Positions 34,768-42,911 of a stretch of 57,070 nt of DNA are shown here, piece after piece. The stretch's first letter is position 1, and every line of letters begins with the position of its first letter. The position numbers and the translations under genes are program-made. The stretch is from Prevotella sp. (lineage in GTDB: Bacteria; Bacteroidota; Bacteroidia; Bacteroidales; Bacteroidaceae): the NCBI GenBank assembly GCA_017455495.1, contig JAFTAR010000150.1:1-57070 (forward strand). Direction: 5' to 3'. The notes beneath the pieces were generated by a model, which had not been told where the DNA came from, did no database searches, and was given only the letters and a program-made list of their open reading frames with translations.

Positions 34768-36018
34768 TTACTCACTCAAAGCTCCCCAGCGGCTTACCGA
34801 CTGCACACGATAAGATTTCTTGTTGTTGTAGGCAAAACGGCAGTCGCTGGTGAATTTTTTGTCCCTGCCGTTCACCGTCACCACATATCCCACGGCACCG
34901 GCCACAGGCTGCCACGTTAGGTATCTGCCAACAGTTCCCACCACAGGAGCATCGCAGGCCGTCATCACCTGGCGGGGCTGCCACTGGTCTGTGCCCGAGA
35001 GCACGTTATCTACAGTATAGAGGGCTGCCTCGTCTGCCGTTATTACAGCCTTCGACGTGCACCAGACGGTGTCCCTCTGGTCGTTTTGCACCCAGTAGCG
35101 CGAGCAGCGCTTCGACAGGTCAAGGGGGTGGCCCTGCCAGTCCGTGGTGCCGTACTCGGCAAAGAGCACGGGCAGTCCGCCCATGTGGTTGCGCCATCCG
35201 CTTTCATAGATGGTGACCTCGGCCTTGGTGTTGATGAAAGCCACCTTGGGCTGTCCATGCCAGGGTCGGCCCAGGTAGACCTGCGTCTCAATGGCATCGC
35301 CGGGAGCTGTGATGACGTTGTCGCGGAACACGTAGCCCCACTCCGTGTCGGGGTGGTGGTTTGGGGCCACGATGTAGCCGCTTGTCTTGCGCGTAATATA
35401 TAATGTGTCGTGGTCGAAGAAGATGTTGCCCTGCCCATAGATGAAGTCCACGGCTCCTTCTATGAAGCAGTCTACGGCATAGTTCCTCTGGTTTGGCCGC
35501 CCATAGGGAGTAAGCCATGTATCCTGGAAGGAGAGCAGGCCGCAGCGGTTCAGCACCACGCGGTCGCCCTTGGTGTAGAGGGCCAGTGCCTGCGGACCGT
35601 CTTTCTGCTCGTGGCCGTAGGAGTTGACAAAGTTGATGCCCTCGAAATATAGGTTGGCAGCGCCGGCCGTAACCGTGGCGCCCTCGTCAACCAGCATGCC
35701 GTTGGGTCCTCCGCAGAGTCGGTCGCAGCTTATCTGCGTCCTCTGCCGCCCCTCGCCGATAAGGCTCAGGTAGGGCTTAGACTCAGGAATGTCAACATGC
35801 TCCTGATAGATGCCTTCCTTGATGTAGATGCGCCACGGCTCGGTGCGCCCCTCGGGGGCTGCGTCGATGGCGGCCTGAACGGTGAGGTAGTCGCCAGTAC
35901 CGTCCTGTGCCACTACGGCGTGAAACACATTGCCCCCTTTTGCCTTGTGAGCTGCGGCGGCTGTTGTGACTGCTGCAAGCAGAATTGCGGACAGCAGTAT
36001 CCGATGTTTAATAGTCAT
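34768..36018 (-). CDS. pectin methylesterase, CE8
   Basis: 416 residues with a signal peptide (about 1-23). CE8 motifs in order: GDYLTVQAAIDAAPEG, YLSLIGEGRQRTQIS, CGLLSFQDTWL (proton-donor Asp), FIEGAVDFIYGQGNIFF (nucleophile Asp) and VYLGRPWHGQPKVAF (substrate-binding Arg and Trp). It removes methyl groups from homogalacturonan, exposing it to the PL1 lyase whose gene converges 12 bp away. The protein is somewhat longer than the core family because of a C-terminal extension from about 335 to the end. The start ATG at 36018 opens the signal peptide directly. Promoter TAATTTTG lies 38 bp upstream on the same strand. Confidence 0.93.
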   Translation of the reverse strand: MTIKHRILLSAILLAAVTTAAAAHKAKGGNVFHAVVAQDGTGDYLTVQAAIDAAPEGRTEPWRIYIKEGIYQEHVDIPESKPYLSLIGEGRQRTQISCDRLCGGPNGMLVDEGATVTAGAANLYFEGINFVNSYGHEQKDGPQALALYTKGDRVVLNRCGLLSFQDTWLTPYGRPNQRNYAVDCFIEGAVDFIYGQGNIFFDHDTLYITRKTSGYIVAPNHHPDTEWGYVFRDNVITAPGDAIETQVYLGRPWHGQPKVAFINTKAEVTIYESGWRNHMGGLPVLFAEYGTTDWQGHPLDLSKRCSRYWVQNDQRDTVWCTSKAVITADEAALYTVDNVLSGTDQWQPRQVMTACDAPVVGTVGRYLTWQPVAGAVGYVVTVNGRDKKFTSDCRFAYNNKKSYRVQSVSRWGALSE

Positions 36019-36055
36019 GATGGTAGTATTAGTTATGTTTATTCTGTTTTTGCTG

Positions 36056-36063
36056 CAAAATTA
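36056..36063 (-). promoter_or_regulatory. -7 box of the pectin methylesterase gene
   Basis: TAATTTTG on the minus strand. Upstream, GATAATACCCGTTAGAACA loosely resembles the shared element (ATTATTGCCCGCTCGGACA), one base closer to the -7 box than in the clear copies. I treat it as a possible weak site only. Confidence 0.5.
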
Positions 36064-36179
36064 CTAAAAAGCTGTGTTCTAACGGGTATTATCGTACCAA
36101 ATAGGGCGAAAAACAGTTTTTTCACCTGCAAATACGCATATCTGCCTAATTTTTCCACCCTTTCTCTCCGTTTTTTTCG

Positions 36180-36187
36180 TACCTTTG
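36180..36187 (+). promoter_or_regulatory. -7 box of the CE7-type esterase gene
   Basis: TACCTTTG on the plus strand, 48 nt before the chosen ATG at 36236. It shares a 170-bp divergent spacer with the CE8 gene. A TTG inside this box could be misread as a start codon. Confidence 0.65.
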
Positions 36188-36235
36188 CAGCCATTAACAA
36201 CTAAGCCCCAGTGGTCAGAACAAAACAGAAGAACT

Positions 36236-37636
36236 ATGAAACAACTGAAATGCAAATGGATGATGAGGCTGGCAATGCTGTTTGTCGCTTTTAACTTCTC
36301 GCTCCTAACCTCCTTCGCCGAGAACTATCCCTACCGCAGCGACTACCTGTGGCTGACGGTGCCCGACCATGCCGACTGGCTCTACCGCACCGGCGAGAAG
36401 GCCAAGGTGGAAGTGACATTCTGCAAGTATGGCGTTCCGCAGGACGTGGAGGTGAGCTATGAGATAGGCCCCGACATGCTGCCTGCCACGAGCAGCGGCA
36501 AGGTGATGCTAAGGAACGGCAGGGCCGTGATAGACATGGGCACCATGAGGAAGCCGGGATTCCTGGACCTGAGGCTAAAGGCCACCGTCGACGGCAAGCA
36601 ATACGAGCACCACGTGAAGGTGGGCTTCTCGCCCGAACTGCTGCAGCCCTACACCAGGAACCCCTCCGACTTCGACGCATTCTGGACAGCCAACCTTGAC
36701 CAGGCCCGCAGGGACGTGAGCAACGAACGGATGGTGGTGAAATGTGAACGGGTGGACAAATACTGCACCAATGAGTTCGACTGCTACCTGCTGAAGCTAC
36801 ACACCGACCGGCACCACTATATCTACGGATACCTGACGAAGCCTAAGACCTCAACCCTCAATCCTCAATCCTCAACCCTCAATTCTCAATCCTCAACCCT
36901 CAATCCTCAATCCTCAACTCCCAAATATCCCGTGGTGCTCTGTCCGCCGGGAGCCGGCATCAAGACCATCAAGGAGCCTATGGCCAACACCCATTACGTG
37001 AAGAACGGCTTCATACGCTTAGAGATAGAGATTCACGGCCTGAACCCGGAGATGACCAGCGAGCAGTTCCAGGAAATATCAACCGCCTTCTCGGGTGAGA
37101 ACGGCTATCTTGAGAACGGCCTTGACAACCGCGACAACTACTACATGAAGCATGTCTACGTGGCCTGCGTGCGTGCCATAGACTACCTCTGCTCGCTGCC
37201 CGAATGGGACGGCCGCAACGTCTTCGTGCAGGGAGGCAGCCAGGGCGGTGCCCTCTCGCTCATTACAGCAGCTCTCGACCAGCGGGTCACGGCCTGCGTG
37301 GCCAACCACCCCGCCCTGAGCGACATGGCTGCCTACGCCGAGCCGGGCCGCACTGGAGGCTATCCGCACTTCAACCGCGAGAACCAGATGCTTACGCCCG
37401 AGAAAATACAGACCCTGCAATACTATGACGTGGTGAACTTTGCCCGCCGTATACAATGTCCGGTCCACCTGACATGGGGCTACAACGACAACGTTTGCCC
37501 GCCCACCACGAGCTACACCGTGTGGAACCTCATCAGCGCACCGAAGGTATCGCTTATTACCCCCGTCAACGAGCACTGGACAACAACCGACACCAGCTTC
37601 ACCCAGATGCACTGGCTGAAGAGCCAGATAAGATGA
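36236..37636 (+). CDS. secreted CE7-type acetyl xylan esterase with repeat-encoded insert
   Basis: 466 residues with a signal peptide (about 1-28, ...SLLTSFAEN). An N-terminal beta-domain (30-135) precedes the AXE1 fold: NPSDFDAFWTANLDQARRD, then KYPVVLCPPGAGIKTIKEP, nucleophile Ser335 in FVQGGSQGGALSL, Asp418 in YNDNVCPP and His447 in VNEHWTT. CE7 enzymes deacetylate xylan and xylo-oligosaccharides. Residues about 205-230 (TSTLNPQSSTLNSQSSTLN and on) are translated CTCAATCCT repeats placed just before the first conserved core strand. The start at 36236 is the first ATG after the promoter and begins the signal peptide; the upstream TTG at 36185 lies within the -7 box and cannot be used. Confidence 0.88.
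   Translation: MKQLKCKWMMRLAMLFVAFNFSLLTSFAENYPYRSDYLWLTVPDHADWLYRTGEKAKVEVTFCKYGVPQDVEVSYEIGPDMLPATSSGKVMLRNGRAVIDMGTMRKPGFLDLRLKATVDGKQYEHHVKVGFSPELLQPYTRNPSDFDAFWTANLDQARRDVSNERMVVKCERVDKYCTNEFDCYLLKLHTDRHHYIYGYLTKPKTSTLNPQSSTLNSQSSTLNPQSSTPKYPVVLCPPGAGIKTIKEPMANTHYVKNGFIRLEIEIHGLNPEMTSEQFQEISTAFSGENGYLENGLDNRDNYYMKHVYVACVRAIDYLCSLPEWDGRNVFVQGGSQGGALSLITAALDQRVTACVANHPALSDMAAYAEPGRTGGYPHFNRENQMLTPEKIQTLQYYDVVNFARRIQCPVHLTWGYNDNVCPPTTSYTVWNLISAPKVSLITPVNEHWTTTDTSFTQMHWLKSQIR
36848..36924 (+). repeat. translated CTCAAYCCTCAAT tandem repeats in the CE7 gene
   Basis: About nine units of CTCAACC/CTCAATC stay in frame and encode a 25-residue Ser/Thr/Gln/Asn-rich loop. It is the same repeat family that fills spacers at 21747-21775 and 49344-49410. 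Confidence 0.85.
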
Positions 37637-37655
37637 CAGCCGGAAAAGCATAAGT

Positions 37656-38117
37656 GTGAACAACCCCCTGAAGATATTCAAGTTAGTCTTCACTGCCCGC
37701 AGCCCCAAAAACACCACCGGGATAAAGGCAGTGAAAGACGGCTTCTGGCTTGGCAAGAGCTATGATGCCATGATGTTCTTTGGGTATATCGTTACTCATA
37801 CCCAAAAGGATGCCGACTACTTCAACAGCCACGACAGCAGCATGAAGCGCCACGAAACCATCCACCTGCTTCAGGCACGCTCCACCCACAACTCCTGGCT
37901 TTGCTTCTATATATTATATATATGGTATTACGCGCGCGCGATAGGGCTAAACCGCAGGCACAAAGGGGCCGCCTACAGACTCAACCCCTTCGAGATGGAA
38001 GCCTACGGGCACATGCATGACCCAAAATACATTGAAAAATGCCAGCTGGGAGCCAACGAATGGCAAACATACGCCAAAATGAAGCCGAAGGAGAGGCTCA
38101 AAATGTCAAAAAGTTGA
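37656..38117 (+). CDS. small protein with HExxH zinc-type motif
   Basis: 153 residues. No signal peptide is clear. MKRHETIHLLQARSTH contains H-E-x-x-H, followed 55-60 residues later by NPFEMEAYGHMHD, so an E in a second helix could be the third ligand. This arrangement resembles small gluzincin-type or DUF4157-like proteins (HExxHxxQ ... E.EA). A hydrophobic stretch (WLCFYILYIWYYARAIG) lies between. The most likely start is the GTG at 37656, 19 bp after the CE7 stop, since the stop TAA just upstream blocks any ATG; ATG at 37771 is a shorter alternative that still keeps the motif. It may be co-transcribed with the esterase. Function unknown. Confidence 0.6.
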   Translation: MNNPLKIFKLVFTARSPKNTTGIKAVKDGFWLGKSYDAMMFFGYIVTHTQKDADYFNSHDSSMKRHETIHLLQARSTHNSWLCFYILYIWYYARAIGLNRRHKGAAYRLNPFEMEAYGHMHDPKYIEKCQLGANEWQTYAKMKPKERLKMSKS

Positions 38118-38198
38118 CCAAAATCATTAAACGTTGACAAAAAGACACTTTTCCTTAAAAAAACAGCAAAATTTGTTGCTGATTCCATTTTTTTGCTT

Positions 38199-38206
38199 TA
38201 CCTTTG
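38199..38206 (+). promoter_or_regulatory. -7 box of gdhA
   Basis: TACCTTTG followed by CAGC, 63 nt before the gdhA ATG, in an AT-rich spacer. A good match to the Bacteroidota consensus. Confidence 0.65.
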
Positions 38207-38269
38207 CAGCGTCAAAACAAGAAAACCAACATTAACAAATACTTCAAACACTTAAAAGGTAAAAGATTT

Positions 38270-39607
38270 ATGAATGCAGCACAAGTTGTAGAGCAGTTGA
38301 AGCAACGCTTCCCCAATGAGCCGGAGTACATCCAGGCCGTTAGTCAGGTTCTTCCCACCATCGAAGAAGAGTACAACAAACATCCTGAGTTCGAGAAGGC
38401 CAACCTCATAGAGCGCCTTTGCATCCCTGACCGCGTATGCGAGTTCCGCATCACTTGGGTTGACGACCAGGGCAAGGTTCAGACCAACATGGGCTACCGC
38501 ATCCAGCACAACAACGCCATTGGCCCCTACAAAGGCGGACTGCGCTATCACAAGAGTGTGAATCTGGGCATACTGAAGTTCCTTGCCTTCGAGCAGACTT
38601 TCAAGAACTCCCTCACCACGCTGCCCATGGGCGGTGCCAAGGGTGGCTCTGACTTCTCGCCCCGTGGCAAGAGCGATGCCGAGGTGATGCGCTTCTGCCA
38701 GGCATTCATGAACGAACTATACCGCGTGATAGGTCCCGACGAGGACGTACCCGCAGGCGACATCGGCGTGGGCGGCCGCGAAGTGGGATACCTGTTCGGT
38801 CAGTACAAGAAACTGACTCATCAGTTCCAGGGAGTGCTCACCGGCAAGGGTATCCCCTTCGGCGGCTCGCTAATCCGCCCCGAGGCCACGGGCTACGGCA
38901 CAGTCTACTTCCTCGTCTCCATGCTTGCCACACGCGGCATTGAGCTTAAGGGAAAGAAGGTGCTCATCTCGGGTGCAGGCAACGTAGCACAGTATGCTGC
39001 CGAGAAGTGCATACAGCTTGGCGCCATACCTATGACCATGAGCGACTCCGACGGCTACATCTACGACCCCGACGGCATAGACCGCGAGAAGCTTGACTAC
39101 ATCATGGAGCTTAAGAACATAGAGCGCGGACGCATCAAGGAGTATGTCGAGGAGTATCCCACAGCCAAGTACTACGAGGGCAAGCGCCCCTGGTACGAGA
39201 AGGCCGACATCGCCCTGCCCTGCGCCACCCAGAACGAAATCAACGCCGACGAGGCCCAGGCCCTGGTCAACAACGGCATCATCGCCGTGGCCGAAGGTGC
39301 CAACATGCCTACCCTGCCCGAGGCCATCAAGATTTTCCAGGATGCCAAGCTGCTCTACTCTCCCGGAAAGGCCAGCAATGCCGGCGGCGTCAGCGTGAGC
39401 GGACTTGAGATGAGCCAGAACAGCGAGCGCCTCTCATGGACTGCCAAGGAGGTTGACGACTACCTGAAGCGCATCATGAACGACATTCACGAGAACTGCG
39501 TGAAGTACGGCACACAGCCCGACGGCTACATCAACTACGTGAAAGGTGCCAACGTGGCCGGCTTCATGAAGGTTGCCAAGGCCATGATGGCTCAGGGCAT
39601 TGTGTAA
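38270..39607 (+). CDS. gdhA: glutamate dehydrogenase (probably NADP-type)
   Basis: 445 residues, the usual size of hexameric bacterial GDH. Catalyses 2-oxoglutarate + ammonia + NAD(P)H to glutamate, a main route of nitrogen assimilation in gut Bacteroidota. Motifs: FRITWVDDQGKVQTNMGYRI, GPYKGGLRYH, catalytic Lys in LPMGGAKGGSDF, PAGDIGVGGREVGYLFGQYK and the nucleotide-binding LISGAGNVAQYAAEK. Coenzyme choice is not proven here; the length and GGSDFSPRGKS segment fit the NADP group. The start at 38270 gives MNAAQVVEQL and the normal family N-terminus; a longer reading upstream would begin in the -7 region. Not part of the polysaccharide cluster. Confidence 0.95.
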   Translation: MNAAQVVEQLKQRFPNEPEYIQAVSQVLPTIEEEYNKHPEFEKANLIERLCIPDRVCEFRITWVDDQGKVQTNMGYRIQHNNAIGPYKGGLRYHKSVNLGILKFLAFEQTFKNSLTTLPMGGAKGGSDFSPRGKSDAEVMRFCQAFMNELYRVIGPDEDVPAGDIGVGGREVGYLFGQYKKLTHQFQGVLTGKGIPFGGSLIRPEATGYGTVYFLVSMLATRGIELKGKKVLISGAGNVAQYAAEKCIQLGAIPMTMSDSDGYIYDPDGIDREKLDYIMELKNIERGRIKEYVEEYPTAKYYEGKRPWYEKADIALPCATQNEINADEAQALVNNGIIAVAEGANMPTLPEAIKIFQDAKLLYSPGKASNAGGVSVSGLEMSQNSERLSWTAKEVDDYLKRIMNDIHENCVKYGTQPDGYINYVKGANVAGFMKVAKAMMAQGIV

Positions 39608-39668
39608 GCTCGGCACCGCCAAGGTGCTTCACAATGATGACAAGCATTGTGTAAGCAATTATCTATTC

Positions 39669-39716
39669 ACGCCGCCAAGAATCCTCCACGAGGCATCCTT
39701 GGCGGCGTTTCTTTTT
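39669..39716 (+). terminator. gdhA terminator
   Basis: CGCCGCCAAG pairs with CTTGGCGGCG around an 18-nt loop and is followed by TTTCTTTTT, a strong intrinsic terminator about 60 bp after the gdhA stop. Confidence 0.85.
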
Positions 39717-39809
39717 ACATCGGCCTGAGCGGGCTTTTTTCTTTTTGCGGGCGCGGACTATTTTATTCATTTCCGTACATTTTCATACTATGGAGCGGTG
39801 CCTGTATAG

Positions 39810-39817
39810 TACTTTTG
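39810..39817 (+). promoter_or_regulatory. -7 box of the truncated secreted gene
   Basis: TACTTTTG followed by C, 41 nt before the ATG at 39859. If active it would send a transcript antisense into the 3' end of the GH2 gene. Confidence 0.5.
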
Positions 39818-39858
39818 CAAGCGGAAACGAACCAAAAAAAACCTAAACCCGTTTAACA

Positions 39859-40056
39859 ATGAGAAAAAAGCTTTTTACACTAATCGCCTGCATGGCAGCA
39901 TTGTTCTCCGCCCATGCACAGACAGCCGGTGACTTCGTCTACACCAAGGACGGCCGCTACATGATTACCACCGGCGTTAACCTTATGGCCAATAGTCAAT
40001 GCGGATCTGGCCTTGGTATGTTTGACCAGAGACAATCTGGTAGCGTGGGTCGTTGA
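39859..40056 (+). pseudogene. 5' fragment of a secreted protein gene, cut by the GH2 locus
   Basis: The first codons give a convincing signal peptide (MRKKLFTLIACMAALFSAHAQ) and a mature start TAGDFVYTKDGRYMITTGVNL, which is typical of secreted Prevotella-type proteins whose next part is a carbohydrate-binding module. From about codon 42 (position ~39983) the frame runs into sequence that on the other strand encodes the C-terminus of the GH2 enzyme, and the reading becomes meaningless (MANSQCGSGLGMFDQ) before a stop at 40054-40056. So the 5' part and its promoter survive and the rest was replaced, most simply by a deletion or insertion that brought in the GH2 gene. Downstream parts of the original gene are not visible in the window. 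Confidence 0.7.
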
Positions 40057-42727
40057 GGCGTCCTTTCTCGCTGCGGCCCAAGACGTGTGAGAGGATGCGA
40101 ATACAGTTGCTGCCGGCATTGTCTCTGTCAATATAGGCATAGTCGCCAACCTGGGGAGTGAGGGTAATGCGCCTGCCGTCGGTGGTTTCAATCCAGCGTG
40201 CTGCGCGGGTGCCGCTCCACTGGCGTGCGTCGTAGACCCCAAGGATGGGGGCGGACTTCTTGTTGGGATAGGCATCCTGAGGTCCCAAGCCGAGCCACCT
40301 GAGGGGTTCTGCCTGAACGGAGATGCCTATTACTGGGAGATATTTGGCAGTGACGTAAGGGGTGAAAGCATAGCTGACTTGGAGGGTTCCGGAGGGGGTG
40401 ATGATGAAGGTGTAGGAGGCTTCCACGCGGTTGCTGTCATTGACGGTGTAGACGGCCTCAGTCCTGACGATTCTTCCTTCTGGGGTATCCTCGGATGTCA
40501 TGGAGCGGAGATGGGTGGTGTATCTTTCGCCATTGATGCGTCCACGTATAATCTGGTCGCCCTCGTTCAGCTTGTGCCAGAAGGCGGGGCTGAAGTCTAT
40601 GGGGAGACCTGTGGTCTCATTGAATACCGGCCATTGTCCGTTGGGGGAAGGCTGTGTGAGGGAGGGCTGGAGCGGCTTGTGGGCTATGGCAATAGCCTTG
40701 CGCCCGAGCTCGTGGCCTGTGGCATCATTGATGAAGAACTGCACGTAGGCTGTCTGTCCCGCCTGAAGCTGGGGGATGGCAGTATTGTGTAAACGGAGAA
40801 TGTCTGTGCCATGAGGCGGTGCATTTACAGCCGCGGTACCTGTGGCTGTCTCGGTGTCGTCAACAAAAACGTGATAGTGGATGCTGATACCTTCTGTGGT
40901 GAGGAAGTCATAGCCATTTATGACACGGAAAAGGAGGCTCTCCCCCGGCTGGGAGGCGAGGCTTTCAATGCTTATAGGACAGTAGACGGCTTTTACCTCC
41001 TCAAAGTCGCGTGTAGGATGTCGGTAGGAGTCGGTGATGCCGTCCCATCCTGCACCGTCGAGACGCAGGTAGAGGCTGTCGCGCTCAATGCTCTTGTACT
41101 TCAGTGTGTCTTTTGGAGTGGGTGTGTGTATGCCCTGGTCGGCCCACATCCAAACAGCGCCTCCTGCTCCGGCGGGATGGCGGGTAAGTGCCTGCCAGCA
41201 GTCTTCAAGACCGCCAAAGCGCATTTCGCCGTATGCGTGTACGTATTCGGTGGTTATTATTGGGCGGCTGCTATGCGAGGCGATAGAGTCGTATTGCGCT
41301 GCCGTCCAGTAGTGAGGTGCAAGAATGTCTACATCGTCGGGCAATGTCTCGTCGGCATCCCAAGGAAGGCATACGGGGCGGGTGGGGTCAAGAGCCTTGA
41401 CACATTTCACGGCCTGAAGGTGCAGGTCGGTAAGCGGGTCCTCGTTGCCCACCGACCAGTAGATGATGGAGGGATTGTTGCGGTCGCGGCAGACGGTTTC
41501 GTAAGTACGCTGCAATACTGGGGCGACGAAGGAGGGGTCGAACATACGGGTTCCTGCACCTCCCAATGACACCTCTTCACCGACATACATGCCTATGCTG
41601 TCACAAAGTTCAATGAAGCCCTTTGCGTGCTGGTAGTGTGCGGCACGGATGTAGTTGATATTTGCCTGTTTCATCAGTGTGAGGTCAGCAAGCCAATGCT
41701 CATGGGTGGTGGCACGGCCCACTGTGGGCCACTCGTCGTGGCGATTGACACCACGGAGCTTGATGGGTTGTCCGTTGAGTCGCAGCACTCCGCCGGTAGT
41801 CTCAATCTTGCGCAGGCCTATTCGCTCGGTATAGGTCTGCATCACCGTGTCGGCCTCAATCAGGTCTATGCGGAGTGTATATAAATAAGGTGTCTCGGCT
41901 GTCCACTTATGTGCATTACTAATTGCGACCTGTAGCTGCTGCTCACGGTAGTTGGCAGTGTGGGACTCATAGAGGAGCTTTTGGTCGAATACGGTATTGC
42001 CCTCGTTGTCGGTGAGCACGGCATGAAGCTGATAAGGGTCGCCAGGGCTGCGGTAGTTGCCTGGAAGAGTGTTCTTATGGTCGTCGGCCACCATCATTTT
42101 CAGGGTAAGCGTGGCATCGGTATATGTGGTATCAAAGTCGGTAATGGCCGTCACACGGTCTATCCATCGTCTGCGGGGCATGGCCTGAAGGGTGACATCA
42201 CGGTAAATTCCTCCCAGAGTCCAATCATCGTAGGTGTCGGTCTTATATCCCGGATACACCTGCCGCACCCTTACGGCGAGCACGTTCGGACGGTTGGTGT
42301 GTGTCTTGCCTGTGACATCAAAAGAAAAAGATGTATAGCCACTGTCATGCCGCCCTATCCACTGTCCGTTGAGCCACACTTCAGCAGAAGCCCACACCCC
42401 GCCAAAATGGAGCAGGACACGCTTGCCGTTGAAGGAAGCCGGCAGAGAGAAGTGCTTGACATAAAGGCCCTCCGAGGCCTTGTCATCGGGGAATCCGCGG
42501 TATACTGGCTCCTCATATCCCAACACCGCCCAACAGGAAGGCACCTTGATGTCGTTGAAGGCCGACGTGTTGTAGTCTGAGGCATAGAAGCCGTCGTTAA
42601 CCAAACTGTCTGCCGTCTCGCTGCAGGCAGCATAGAAGAATTTCCACTGTCCGCTAATGTTCACTTCTGTCTGGCTCATGGCCACAACAGCCCAAAGGGA
42701 TGCTAACAAGGATAGATACTTTTTCAT
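39983..42727 (-). CDS. secreted GH2 beta-galactosidase-type glycoside hydrolase
   Basis: About 914 residues with signal peptide (to VVAMSQ). GH2 order: sugar-binding jelly roll (VNISGQWKFFYAACSE, GKRVLLHFGGVWASAEVWLNGQWIG), immunoglobulin-like domain (about 190-310), TIM barrel with LRGVNRHDEWPTVG, acid/base Glu near 430 in IYWSVGNEDP and nucleophile Glu near 495 in IITTEYVHAYG, then C-terminal beta-domains including a Bgal_small_N-like region (LRWLGLGPQDAYPNKK). It may release beta-galactose from pectin side chains, or another beta-linked sugar. Two ATGs are adjacent (42730 and 42727); I use the inner one. Its last codons overlap a truncated gene on the other strand, and it has its own promoter 30 bp upstream. 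Confidence 0.9.
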   Translation of the reverse strand: MKKYLSLLASLWAVVAMSQTEVNISGQWKFFYAACSETADSLVNDGFYASDYNTSAFNDIKVPSCWAVLGYEEPVYRGFPDDKASEGLYVKHFSLPASFNGKRVLLHFGGVWASAEVWLNGQWIGRHDSGYTSFSFDVTGKTHTNRPNVLAVRVRQVYPGYKTDTYDDWTLGGIYRDVTLQAMPRRRWIDRVTAITDFDTTYTDATLTLKMMVADDHKNTLPGNYRSPGDPYQLHAVLTDNEGNTVFDQKLLYESHTANYREQQLQVAISNAHKWTAETPYLYTLRIDLIEADTVMQTYTERIGLRKIETTGGVLRLNGQPIKLRGVNRHDEWPTVGRATTHEHWLADLTLMKQANINYIRAAHYQHAKGFIELCDSIGMYVGEEVSLGGAGTRMFDPSFVAPVLQRTYETVCRDRNNPSIIYWSVGNEDPLTDLHLQAVKCVKALDPTRPVCLPWDADETLPDDVDILAPHYWTAAQYDSIASHSSRPIITTEYVHAYGEMRFGGLEDCWQALTRHPAGAGGAVWMWADQGIHTPTPKDTLKYKSIERDSLYLRLDGAGWDGITDSYRHPTRDFEEVKAVYCPISIESLASQPGESLLFRVINGYDFLTTEGISIHYHVFVDDTETATGTAAVNAPPHGTDILRLHNTAIPQLQAGQTAYVQFFINDATGHELGRKAIAIAHKPLQPSLTQPSPNGQWPVFNETTGLPIDFSPAFWHKLNEGDQIIRGRINGERYTTHLRSMTSEDTPEGRIVRTEAVYTVNDSNRVEASYTFIITPSGTLQVSYAFTPYVTAKYLPVIGISVQAEPLRWLGLGPQDAYPNKKSAPILGVYDARQWSGTRAARWIETTDGRRITLTPQVGDYAYIDRDNAGSNCIRILSHVLGRSEKGRLNDPRYQIVSGQTYQGQIRIDYWP

Positions 42728-42759
42728 CATGAGTAGTCAATAAGTTTTATTACTGACTG

Positions 42760-42767
42760 CAAAAGTA
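42760..42767 (-). promoter_or_regulatory. -7 box of the GH2 gene
   Basis: TACTTTTG followed by C on the minus strand, 29-32 nt before the two candidate ATGs. Confidence 0.6.
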
Positions 42768-42875
42768 ACAAAAACATAGAAACTATATGGTTTATTTCCA
42801 TACAAAATTGTTTTAAAGTGTACGACAGGGTTACTTTTTCGCTCCCCAATTGCTGGCAGGAAAAGTTTTTATTCT

Positions 42876-42883
42876 TATCTTTG
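42876..42883 (+). promoter_or_regulatory. -7 box of the acetylesterase/deacetylase operon
   Basis: TATCTTTG followed by C. Its position means a GTG at 42894 would leave almost no leader, supporting the ATGs at 42912 or 42918 as starts. Confidence 0.6.
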
Positions 42884-42911
42884 CAGCAAAAATGTGAAAA
42901 ATCAAAGATTT

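Noticed and set aside
36185..36235. Upstream TTG start extending the CE7 esterase by 17 residues
   Set aside because: The TTG lies inside the -7 box TACCTTTG, so it cannot be on the mRNA.
37908..37943. Possible frameshift or assembly artefact at the AT/GC tract
   Set aside because: The frame stays open on both sides and the HExxH protein keeps plausible sequence after the tract.
38204..38269. Longer gdhA start giving 22 additional residues
   Set aside because: It begins in the -7 region of the gdhA promoter and adds residues not seen in the usual 445-residue family.
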